Made by a program: the position numbers and the translations under genes. A stretch of 64,000 nucleotides of DNA, taken from positions 24,497 through 88,496 of the forward strand of contig JAMIFM010000031.1 of assembly GCA_035906255.1 (NCBI GenBank), given 5' to 3'. Below the pieces are notes generated by a model. That model had not been told where the DNA came from. It ran no database searches and was given only the letters and a program-made list of their open reading frames with translations. Shown here in pieces: positions 53,301-60,567 of this stretch (its first letter is position 1; every line of letters begins with the position of its first letter). This stretch comes from SB11 sp035906255. GTDB taxonomy: Bacteria > Bacteroidota > Bacteroidia > UBA8524.

Positions 53301-53858
53301 GTATTGTTTAGTACCATTGGTGTATTTATGGGCTTCGGTATCTTTAAGATGGATTTTTCAATCCTGATGTGCGGTTTGGGTATCATCTCATTAGCGGGTG
53401 TGGCGGTAAACAACGCGATTGTGTTGATTGACTTTACCGACCTTAGCATTAAACGTCGCAAGCAAGAGCTTGGATTTAGCGAGGATGAAAATTTACCCGT
53501 AAAAGAGTTGATAGAAATTGTGGCAGTTTCAGGCAGTACACGTTTGCGTCCTGTATTGCTAACGGCTATTACTACTATATTAGGCCTTGTGCCCCTTGCA
53601 ATGGGTATTAACATTAACTTCTTTACCATATTGAGCGAATACAATCCGCATATATACGTAGGCGGTGACAGTGCAATGTTCTGGGGGCCGTTATCGTGGA
53701 CGATTATCTTCGGTTTGACGGTAACTACCTTCCTAACCTTGTATGTGGTTCCTGTAATGTATATTATCAGCGAGAAGATACAGATGCGTTGGTTTAGAAA
53801 GAAATCAACTGATGAACCGATAACACTTACCACTGAAAGTGAAACGGTAACAGAATAA
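50382..53858 (+). CDS. RND efflux transporter (AcrB/HAE-type) with extra hydrophobic inserts
   Basis: The 1158-residue pump is longer than AcrB (about 1050). The TM1 region (SVYVLVFIIAIVGWVGYGAMPKESFPEI), the porter domains, and TM4 with LGMLVDNGIVVVENIYR are present. The TM4 proton-relay position keeps Asp but has Asn-Gly where AcrB has a second Asp. Between TM6 and TM7 there is an extra hydrophobic stretch (about residues 525-565, YNIVLIVPGLLLIISG and LLLLWALL). Another insertion, about 15-20 residues, lies near the last helices (NINFFTILSEYNPHIYVGGD). Both are probably subfamily traits. The substrate class is likely hydrophobic drugs or toxic compounds, by operon context. Confidence 0.92.
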   Translation: MSTDKDKQLLKEFGLSTFSINNRTSVYVLVFIIAIVGWVGYGAMPKESFPEIKQSIIYVGTVYPGNSPTDMENLVTRPIEKEIKSLKGIKKFTSTSIQDYSTIIVEFDLDITPEEALQDVKDAVDKIKGDLPNDLPNDPNIFEMDFSEFPVVNVNISGNFSYDVLKENAEYLEDEFEKLPEISKAEIRGLLDKEVRISVDKNQMEAMQISFGDIENAIRSENISMSGGDIQSIDGDNINRRSIRISGEYKDYRDLANIIVKDENQKIVYLRDIATVEFGPEEAQSFARLDKNPVVSIDIMKKSGENLLNGIDKVKEILAKAEKDKLPKGMKVVLTNDQSIQTRDNVSNLENSIISGIILVVLILLFFMGVRNALFVGIAIPLSMMLGYAILYFMGATLNMMVLFSLIMALGMLVDNGIVVVENIYRLYTKEGFNKYDASKYGIGEVAWPIISSTLTTVAAFLPLLFWNDLIGEFMKYLPITIITVLSASLFVALVVNPVLTSRMMIRDEDDKGSPIRKFWIYNIVLIVPGLLLIISGSLTLGNLLLLWALLRILTRFYFKPASVRFQNNGLVKLENLYLRTAKWCFTHTKTIFFSTTGLMIFSWMFFAGSNVKVTFFPDNDPLYFNVFVEMPLGTDIEQTNALTKRLETKIDSVLKPHKKIVEAMLAQVGEGTSDPNEGIQQGAMPHKARITVTFIKTEDRMKMDGIATTSQVLEEVRAALQGIPEANISVEKNRDGPPVGKPINVEVSGEDYDTLIKYTNLMLAYMDAEKIPGVDKLETDLEDSKPEMVVKIDREAARRFGISTFSIANTIRTGSFGKEISKFKEGEDDFPINLRLKNDQRYSGSNLMNQLITFRNPSSGQIVQVPISAVATVDYGSTFGSVKRKDMDRVITIYSNVKEGYSANEIVPKYKTLLEGFELPAGYDYRFTGEQEEQSKSSDFMGRAFLIAFMLIFLIIVAQFNSIINPAIIMLSVLFSTIGVFMGFGIFKMDFSILMCGLGIISLAGVAVNNAIVLIDFTDLSIKRRKQELGFSEDENLPVKELIEIVAVSGSTRLRPVLLTAITTILGLVPLAMGININFFTILSEYNPHIYVGGDSAMFWGPLSWTIIFGLTVTTFLTLYVVPVMYIISEKIQMRWFRKKSTDEPITLTTESETVTE

Positions 53859-53888
53859 CCAAGCCCTCCTTTTTTAGTTTCGTTATAG

Positions 53889-53928
53889 TATCCCGCCTGT
53901 GCTTTGCGCAGGTGGGATTTTTTTTACA
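53889..53928 (+). terminator. Intrinsic terminator of the efflux operon
   Basis: ATCCCGCCTG and CAGGTGGGAT arms (one G-T-type mismatch) and an eight-T run, 30 bp after the pump gene stop. Confidence 0.88.
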
Positions 53929-54024
53929 TCTGAACTAATTTTTAACGATAAAAACAAAAAAAAACTACATTGCGGTAACATTTTTGGGACATTAAACATC
54001 TTAACAAAAACAAAAGAGTAAAAA

Positions 54025-54447
54025 ATGAAAAAGCTTTACATTTTCTTAATGGCCGGTGCAATAGCACTTGGTGCTGTATCGTGCAGTAAAGACGATAATA
54101 GCAGTAGTAACAATAACGGCGGTGGCGGTGGCGGTAACCCAACACTTGATGTATGGGCAAAATCAACCGGAACTTTTGTTGGTGATGTTACTAACGGACA
54201 AGGTACTACTTCTAACATGACTGTTACGGTATCTAAACTTAGCGATGCTAAAGTGAGGATTACTCCCGGCCCCGAAAACACTAAAATGCAAACTGTTGAT
54301 GTGTTTGTATTTAAAAACGATACCTCTATTTATCACCAACAAGGTACCCTTGACGGTAGCTTTTATGTGATTGCCAACAGCAACCCTCCACAAATTGTTT
54401 ATACCCAAAACAGCGGTAACATTAGCTTCTTTGGCCAAAAACAATAA
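54025..54447 (+). CDS. Small surface/periplasmic lipoprotein of unknown function
   Basis: The 140-residue protein has a lipoprotein signal (IALGAVSCSKDD, Cys at 20). A Ser/Asn/Gly-rich spacer follows (DDNSSSNNNGGGGGGN), then a ~100-residue domain with VTVSKLSDAKVRITPG and DVFVFKNDTSIYH that could be a small beta-sandwich. I do not recognise the domain. The Asp-rich residues after the lipid Cys could act as a surface-export signal, as in Bacteroidota surface lipoproteins. It is a single-gene unit between the efflux operon and the AsmA gene. Confidence 0.8.
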   Translation: MKKLYIFLMAGAIALGAVSCSKDDNSSSNNNGGGGGGNPTLDVWAKSTGTFVGDVTNGQGTTSNMTVTVSKLSDAKVRITPGPENTKMQTVDVFVFKNDTSIYHQQGTLDGSFYVIANSNPPQIVYTQNSGNISFFGQKQ

Positions 54448-54470
54448 TTGGTTTACAATATTGCTATAAA

Positions 54471-54502
54471 CAAAAAGCCCCGCTTGCAGCGGGGCTTTTT
54501 GT
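54471..54502. terminator. Bidirectional intrinsic terminator
   Basis: CAAAAAGCCCCGCT and AGCGGGGCTTTTTG arms with a 3-nt loop; serves the lipoprotein gene (+) and the AsmA gene (-). Confidence 0.93.
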
Positions 54503-54526
54503 TTATCATCGGTTGATGTAATCTAA

Positions 54527-57373
54527 TTACCTCCCCAACGTTGAGTTCTTTCCTGCTTCCGCATCTTTCACCAATTGGTCGGCTTGCTTGCGGGCTTCGT
54601 TCACCAAGCCATCGGCTTTTGCATCTCCTTCGGCAATTGCTTTGTCAGCTTTGTTGCGGGCTTCTGCTTTAAGCTTATCGGCCACTTTTTGCGCCGCCGC
54701 CTTTGCAATAGGGTTATTACCTGCCAGTTTCACTTTATCATCAGCCTGTTTATTGGCTTCGGCCAAAATAGCATCCGCTTGTTTCCTCGTTTCTGCTTTT
54801 AAAGCATCTGCTTTTTTCTGCGCTTCGGCAATCAACTTATCGCCTTGCGCTTTGGCAGCATCAATACGTTTCTGCAATTCAGCATTGGCTTTATCAATCG
54901 CTTTGTCTTTTTCCTCGTTCAGCTTTTGCTTGGCTGCATCTTTCACATCATCCAGCGTGTTTTTCGCAATTTCTTTCAAGCTGGTTTTAATGGTAGGATT
55001 TGTAGTAAAACCTCCTATCAAGGCATTTACGTTAATTACTTCACTTGGTTTTAAGGCAATTCCTTTTTTGCCTACCTCGGCCAGCATATTATCCAATGCT
55101 GTATTTACTCCGCTGCCAAACAAGCTACGCGGAATATCCAGTTTCAAATCATAATCCAACGATTGGTCTAATCCTGATGAACCCGATACCAACATATTTA
55201 CTCCGGCCGCAGCAAACTTAAACGGTTCAAGTTTTATGCGTCCATCTTCTATCTTAAACATCAGCAAAATCTTATTAAGGTCTAACGATTGTAGTTTATC
55301 CACCTTCAAAGCGTTCGAAAGTTTCATCATCGGCGGATAACCTGCAAGGGCTGCTTTGGGTATTTCTAATTTCCCGCTACTGGTAAGGCTACTCAACATA
55401 GGCATCATATCACCGCCTAAAAGAGTGTTTAAATCAAAGTTGGCCGATATTTTACCGTTTATGTATTGGGCAATGGGAGCCAACTGTTTCACAGTGTTCA
55501 TGTATTTAAATGCCTCGCCTGCATCAATGCTTGTTACAGCAAAATTCAGTTTGGTTTCGGGCTTCAACGGATTAGCCGTGTTGTAGCTTCCGTTCATTTT
55601 TACATTACCTCCGAAAATATCGGTGCGCACATTGTTCAACACTACGGCACCATCGGCAACTTTAGCCATACCGCCCATGTTTTTCAACTCAAGGTTGTCA
55701 TACAAAAAGCGATTCACGGCAAGGTTTAGTGTAAAATCAATATTCTTGGGCACTTCAATTACGGTAAGCGGCATTGTATCGGCAGGTGCAGGGGTTTCAG
55801 TACCATTGGTTTCTCCTGTTAAATATTGGTTGGCATCAAACAGGTTCGATTGCATATCCAACTCCCCTTTTAATGTACCGTTACCCAAAAAGTAACCAAA
55901 GAAATTACTTAAACTGCCTTTCATGCTCACATCACTATTGCCCAATACTGCTGCGAAAACAGGCATTTCAACCGTTTTGGGGTTAAAGTTCAATTGGGCA
56001 TTGGTAATAGTGGTTTTTGGTAAGCTATCGGTATCATACACCACATTGGTAGCCGTCATACTTCCCGACGCATTAAAGTTTTCATAATTGCCGCTTTCAA
56101 GGGTTGATACACGGCCTTTAGCACTCATATCGGCGGCAATTAAACCGCTTAAGGTTGTTCCCTTTTCAAGTGGAGCAAGTTTTGAAATTTGAGCTAAATC
56201 AACCCTGCCCTTCACGTTCATATCCACATAAGGGTCGGTAGTTGGGTTTTTAGCCAATAGTTTTGCGCTAAAAGGCTCGTTAGCCAATACAAAATCAAAC
56301 TTTTTCAGGTCTATAACCGTATTGTCAATCACCCCGTCAGGGTTAGTAACGTTCAGATTCACAAATATGCTGCGCATATCGGCAGGCATACCGGGGTATT
56401 GAAACATCCCGTTATCTATCACCAAGTTTATGATAAACGCGGGTAGCGATTTTTCATTATAAATACCTTTTAAGCTGCCGTCAAGTCCAAGTTTACCTGA
56501 TGTTTTAACGTTTGCAAAATCTTTGGTATATACCGCAGGTATCAGCGATAAGATGTTTTTAAAATCGGTTTTGCGGGCAGCAAACTTCAAATCCATTTGT
56601 ATATCCTCGGCAGGCATAGCCACAAACCCGTCGAAACCTGCAAACAGTTCATTTAGTTGAAGCTCGTTTTCTTTAAACGTAAACTTCATTTGCTTCATGT
56701 CCATTTCCAAGTCGGCCTTCAGGTTGGCTTTTACCTTGTTCAGGTAATTCATACCATCCATACCCACCGTTACCGCTTGTGCATCGGTTTTGGTTTGCAG
56801 GGTAAACAGGTCTTGGGTAAAATCGCCGCTAAGGGTATGGTTCAACCCCTCAAGCGCACTGTATATGCCCCCTTGTTGGTCGTCATACACAATACGTCCG
56901 TTTATAATTTCAAATTTCTTTAATCCAAGTTTAAATGACGACGCAGTATCAGCAGGTGCAGCCGTTGCAGTATCGCTACTCGGCTTCATAATATCCCAGT
57001 TGGCCTTACCGTCTTTGCGCACCTTTGCATAAATACGGGGGTTATCCAATACAATAGAGTTGATTTGGATTTTATCACCCGAAATAACTGACATCACATC
57101 TAACGTAGCTGAAAAATGCTGTACCGAAACCAGTGTATCGCTATCGGTACTATCTGCAATGCTGAATTTCTTCAACTCAATAGTAAACTGGGGGAAGTTT
57201 TTAAACAGACTAAGGGAAATATCGTTGTCAAAATCAACGGTAGCGGTAAGTTGTTTGTTGGCTTCTTTTTTCACCAACTCCACTATTTTTCCTTTAAAAA
57301 TAAAGGGTAGGGCGATAACAACACCCAATAACACTACAATTAAAATGGCTGTGATTTTTAAAAACTTCTTCAT
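54527..57373 (-). CDS. AsmA-family protein with alanine/lysine-rich coiled-coil tail
   Basis: The 948-residue protein has an N-terminal membrane helix (ITAILIVVLLGVVIALPFIF), then the long AsmA/DUF3971-type repeat region (LSLFKNFPQFTIELKKFSIAD, GDKIQINSIVLDNPRIYAKV) that forms a periplasmic beta-bridge. Similar proteins carry lipids between membranes. The last ~150 residues are unlike the rest: a highly regular Ala/Lys/Glu/Asp helix with repeated KADA, KQAD and EARKQAD units, likely a long coiled coil. The AsmA core is confident; the role of the tail is unknown. A TAGCTTTG -7 box lies at 57396-57403. Confidence 0.88.
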   Translation of the reverse strand: MKKFLKITAILIVVLLGVVIALPFIFKGKIVELVKKEANKQLTATVDFDNDISLSLFKNFPQFTIELKKFSIADSTDSDTLVSVQHFSATLDVMSVISGDKIQINSIVLDNPRIYAKVRKDGKANWDIMKPSSDTATAAPADTASSFKLGLKKFEIINGRIVYDDQQGGIYSALEGLNHTLSGDFTQDLFTLQTKTDAQAVTVGMDGMNYLNKVKANLKADLEMDMKQMKFTFKENELQLNELFAGFDGFVAMPAEDIQMDLKFAARKTDFKNILSLIPAVYTKDFANVKTSGKLGLDGSLKGIYNEKSLPAFIINLVIDNGMFQYPGMPADMRSIFVNLNVTNPDGVIDNTVIDLKKFDFVLANEPFSAKLLAKNPTTDPYVDMNVKGRVDLAQISKLAPLEKGTTLSGLIAADMSAKGRVSTLESGNYENFNASGSMTATNVVYDTDSLPKTTITNAQLNFNPKTVEMPVFAAVLGNSDVSMKGSLSNFFGYFLGNGTLKGELDMQSNLFDANQYLTGETNGTETPAPADTMPLTVIEVPKNIDFTLNLAVNRFLYDNLELKNMGGMAKVADGAVVLNNVRTDIFGGNVKMNGSYNTANPLKPETKLNFAVTSIDAGEAFKYMNTVKQLAPIAQYINGKISANFDLNTLLGGDMMPMLSSLTSSGKLEIPKAALAGYPPMMKLSNALKVDKLQSLDLNKILLMFKIEDGRIKLEPFKFAAAGVNMLVSGSSGLDQSLDYDLKLDIPRSLFGSGVNTALDNMLAEVGKKGIALKPSEVINVNALIGGFTTNPTIKTSLKEIAKNTLDDVKDAAKQKLNEEKDKAIDKANAELQKRIDAAKAQGDKLIAEAQKKADALKAETRKQADAILAEANKQADDKVKLAGNNPIAKAAAQKVADKLKAEARNKADKAIAEGDAKADGLVNEARKQADQLVKDAEAGKNSTLGR

Positions 57374-57395
57374 CGGCTTTTTGTTTTATACGCTG

Positions 57396-57403
57396 CAAAG
57401 CTA
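57396..57403 (-). promoter_or_regulatory. -7 box TAGCTTTG of the AsmA gene
   Basis: It matches TAnnTTTG on the minus strand, 22 bp before the ATG at 57373. Confidence 0.55.
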
Positions 57404-57524
57404 CTAAGTTAGACGGTTATAGCCTGTATTAGTTACATCCCTGCAAAAAATATCTCTGTTTTTATTCTTGTACCTTAAACGCAAAAACCAAGCCCCTATT
57501 TTACCAATCATCTTATTATTATTC

Positions 57525-57532
57525 TACTTTTG
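57525..57532 (+). promoter_or_regulatory. -7 box TACTTTTG of the DUF4062-like gene
   Basis: It matches TAnnTTTG. It overlaps the first in-frame TTG (57530), so the real start is the ATG at 57557, which has an AAAGGA Shine-Dalgarno-like site before it. Confidence 0.55.
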
Positions 57533-57556
57533 TTATATTATTACTATCAAAGGAAT

Positions 57557-58702
57557 ATGGCTAGATCAATCACTCAGTATAAAATATTCATTGCCTCACC
57601 CTCTGACGTAAATGAAGAACGATTATTAATTAAAGAGCAAGTAGATCTTTTAAATAAATCATTTTGTAAAAACTTATCCATTACACTTGATGTTGTTGGA
57701 TGGGAAACCGACGTCTATCCTGAAATTGGAGATGAAGCGCAAGCAGTAATTAACAATCAAATAGGTGATGACTATGACATCTTTATTGGTATCATGTGGC
57801 AGAGATTTGGAACTCCCACAAAGAATTTTGAGTCAGGGACTGAAGAAGAATATAATAAGACTCTAAGAAGGTCGAAAAAATCAGAAGTAAAACTAATGTT
57901 TTACTTTAAAGAAGCAGACATAAGTTGGTCAAATTTGAATCTTGAACAATTAACAAAGGTTCAAAACTTTAAAGAAACCCTTAAAACTGACGGCGTACTG
58001 TATTTCCCGTACAAAACTATTTCTGATTTTAAAACAATGATTGCCAAGCATTTAATGATGAATTTAAGTGACTTAGTTCAAAACTCGATTTCTTCAACTA
58101 CAACAGAACAGAATAATACATCAAAAAAAGAAATTGCTAAAGGATATTTAGACTTGTTAGAAGAATTTGCCATTTCAAATGGAGACTTAATAAAAATAAT
58201 TCAACAAATCACTGAAGCTATTTCATTTATAGGCAAAATGATGAGCAAGCGTGCAAAAGAATTGTCAAACATAAACTCCGAAGATTTAACACCAGAAGAA
58301 AAAACAAGCAAAATAAAGTACCACCTTGACTATGAGGTTTCTGCCGACTTTAATCAATTTTGCACTAATCTTGATCAACTTACAATTTCCTATAAAACTA
58401 CATTCACAAGAACATTTACAGTTTTCTCAGATGCCTACACTGCCTACGCGACAGATTTTATAGATACAGATCAAAGTTCTTTATCTGAAATAGAAGAACT
58501 AAAACAATTTGAAGATTCGCTCGCTAGTTCAATTGAAAGTTGTGAGGGAATGACAGCTTCTATAAAGACCCTTCCAGGTTTGACAACAAAATTTTTACAA
58601 GCTAAAAATAGGGCAACGAATTCACTAAATAACCTTTTAAATGAATTTCGATTAAGTCGATCCATCATACTTGACATAATTGAAAAGAGTGATAACAAGT
58701 GA
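57557..58702 (+). CDS. DUF4062-like protein with helical C-terminal region
   Basis: The 381-residue protein from ATG 57557 has an N-terminal domain (residues ~8-160): YKIFIASPSDVNEERLL, then WETDVYPEIGDEAQAVINNQI, DDYDIFIGIMWQRFGTPT (71-88) and SGTEEEY (93-99). These match the DUF4062/TIR-like effector domains that are often fused to STAND NTPases in immune-type proteins. Here there is no NTPase; the ~200 C-terminal residues are helix-rich and unrecognised. The gene is visibly AT-richer than its neighbours and has A-rich codon usage, suggesting recent acquisition. It has its own promoter and terminator. A defence or conflict role is inference. Confidence 0.7.
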   Translation: MARSITQYKIFIASPSDVNEERLLIKEQVDLLNKSFCKNLSITLDVVGWETDVYPEIGDEAQAVINNQIGDDYDIFIGIMWQRFGTPTKNFESGTEEEYNKTLRRSKKSEVKLMFYFKEADISWSNLNLEQLTKVQNFKETLKTDGVLYFPYKTISDFKTMIAKHLMMNLSDLVQNSISSTTTEQNNTSKKEIAKGYLDLLEEFAISNGDLIKIIQQITEAISFIGKMMSKRAKELSNINSEDLTPEEKTSKIKYHLDYEVSADFNQFCTNLDQLTISYKTTFTRTFTVFSDAYTAYATDFIDTDQSSLSEIEELKQFEDSLASSIESCEGMTASIKTLPGLTTKFLQAKNRATNSLNNLLNEFRLSRSIILDIIEKSDNK

Positions 58703-58707
58703 TAACA

Positions 58708-58745
58708 AAAAAAGACTGTCTAATTAGTATAGACAGCCTTTTCTT
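58708..58745. terminator. Bidirectional intrinsic terminator
   Basis: CTGTCTA and TAGACAG arms around ATTAGTA, with an A-run to the left and T-rich run to the right; serves the DUF4062-like gene (+) and sppA (-). Confidence 0.75.
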
Positions 58746-58770
58746 AAAGTATATTGTATTATGAGAAAAG

Positions 58771-60552
58771 TTAATCAACGGTAATTTCAAACGGCATACG
58801 GGTTTGTATGCCTTGTACACGCATTGCACGTTTCATTTGCATATAGTAAGTGTAGCTTTCGCCCAACTCTTCTTTCAGCATTTTGGCTTTGGTTTCAGCA
58901 CTCATGCTTTTAAAGAATTCTTCAAACGGGTTTTTCTCAACAGGTAATTCGGTAATGCGGTAGTTAGTAAGTCCGGCTTTTTTGGCGGCAATATCCAACG
59001 CAGTTTGCATACCACCCATCACATCCACCAATCCGCGAGCTTTGGCATCCTCGGCAGTCCAAACACGGCCTTGTGCAATTTCGTGTACTGCGGCAGTATC
59101 CATTCCTCTACCTTTTGAAACAACTCCTAAGAACTGGCGGTACACTTCTTCAACATAGCTTTGTATGATAGCTTTTTCACCTTCGGTAAAGGGACGGTCG
59201 GGACGACCAAGTTCTGAGAACTCACCTTTTTTAACACCGTCTAAGTGAATACCTAACTTGTCGTTCAACAAACCTTTCATATTTGGCATCATGCCAAATA
59301 CACCTATCGAACCTGTAATGGTGTTGGGTTGCGCCACTATGGTATCAGCAGCCATAGCTATGTAATAACCGCCTGATGCGGCCACATCACCCATAGATAC
59401 GATAAGAGGTTTGGTTTTCTTTAACAAAGTAAGCTCGCGCAATATCACATCAGATGCCATTGCACTACCGCCGGGTGAGTTGATACGCAACACAACGGCT
59501 TTTATTTTATCGTTGGTACGGGCTTTAATAATGGCTTCGCGCAAATTGTGAGAGCCAACTGTGGCTTCATCTCCGCTACCGTCAACTATATCACCAACCG
59601 CATACAAAACGGCTATTTTACCTTGATTTTCGCTGTCTTTATTTTCACCGTCAACTTTTACATCACGGTAATCATACGCCGATACAAAATCTATTTTATC
59701 ATCGCCGCCGGTACCCAATTTTTTACGGATTTCAGACAACACCTCGTCGTGGTGTTTCAACGCATCAATCAATTTCAAATCCACAGCAGCTTTTGCAGTG
59801 CGGATTTCCATTTTATCAGCAATCTCATACAATCGTGCAGTATCAATTTTGCGGCTTTCAGAAATACCTTTTATAAAAGTACCGTACAACGAAGTAAGGT
59901 ACACGTTTATCTGCTCTTCGTTTTCAGGGCTTAAATCTTCACGGATAAATGGCTCAACAGCACCTTTAAATTTACCGGCCTTAAATACCTGCATCTCTAT
60001 CCCCAACTTATCAAGCATGCTTTTAAAGAAGGTAATGTTTACCGACATACCGTTGAAAATCAACTCACCCGAAGGGTCTAAGAAAACCTTATCGGCAGTG
60101 CTTGCCAAATAATAATTTCGTTCGGTATAAATTTCTGAATAGGCATATACAAACTTGCCTGATTTTTTAAAGTCGATAATGGCTTCACGCAAATCTTGTA
60201 TGTTGGCAAAACCAGCATGAAAACCTGCACCAAACTCAATAAAAATGCCGCTCATGTGGGCATCGGCCTTGGCCTTTTGTATGCTGCGGATTACATCATA
60301 TACACCCGCGGAATTGTTAGCCTCAAAATTGCTGAAATTATAATTTACAAAGGGATTTTCAGAGGTGCGGTCTTCTAAGTAAGTATCCAGCTTCAGGTGC
60401 AATACACTGTTAGCCGATACTTTTACTTCTTTTTTCTCGCTAAAACTTGAAACCGTTGCGGCAATAATCCCGAAAACGATAAATACAAGTAAGATGCCTG
60501 CCAGCACAAAGCCAAACATTGAGGCAAACATCATTTTAAAAAATTGTTTCAT
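58771..60552 (-). CDS. sppA: Signal peptide peptidase SppA, long (67K) form
   Basis: The 593-residue membrane-anchored serine protease degrades leftover signal peptides. An N-terminal helix (FVLAGILLVFIVFGIIAATV) is followed by two tandem ClpP-like domains. The catalytic Lys196 is in KAGKFKGAVEPF in the first half and the nucleophile Ser393 is in GDVAASGGYYIAMAAD in the second, as in the E. coli enzyme, so the two-domain form is complete. The RINSPGGSAMASDVI and NTITGSIGVFGMMPN segments also match. It lies 15 bp after the endonuclease I gene on the same strand. Confidence 0.95.
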   Translation of the reverse strand: MKQFFKMMFASMFGFVLAGILLVFIVFGIIAATVSSFSEKKEVKVSANSVLHLKLDTYLEDRTSENPFVNYNFSNFEANNSAGVYDVIRSIQKAKADAHMSGIFIEFGAGFHAGFANIQDLREAIIDFKKSGKFVYAYSEIYTERNYYLASTADKVFLDPSGELIFNGMSVNITFFKSMLDKLGIEMQVFKAGKFKGAVEPFIREDLSPENEEQINVYLTSLYGTFIKGISESRKIDTARLYEIADKMEIRTAKAAVDLKLIDALKHHDEVLSEIRKKLGTGGDDKIDFVSAYDYRDVKVDGENKDSENQGKIAVLYAVGDIVDGSGDEATVGSHNLREAIIKARTNDKIKAVVLRINSPGGSAMASDVILRELTLLKKTKPLIVSMGDVAASGGYYIAMAADTIVAQPNTITGSIGVFGMMPNMKGLLNDKLGIHLDGVKKGEFSELGRPDRPFTEGEKAIIQSYVEEVYRQFLGVVSKGRGMDTAAVHEIAQGRVWTAEDAKARGLVDVMGGMQTALDIAAKKAGLTNYRITELPVEKNPFEEFFKSMSAETKAKMLKEELGESYTYYMQMKRAMRVQGIQTRMPFEITVD

Positions 60553-60567
60553 GGTACTCTTTCGTGG

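Noticed and set aside
53156..53833. 225-residue minus-strand frame inside the RND pump
   Set aside because: It is antisense to the pump's conserved C-terminal half and its composition follows the complement of that gene.
54588..55154. 188-residue plus-strand frame opposite the AsmA tail
   Set aside because: The Ala/Ser-rich translation is a by-product of the regular coiled-coil codons on the other strand.
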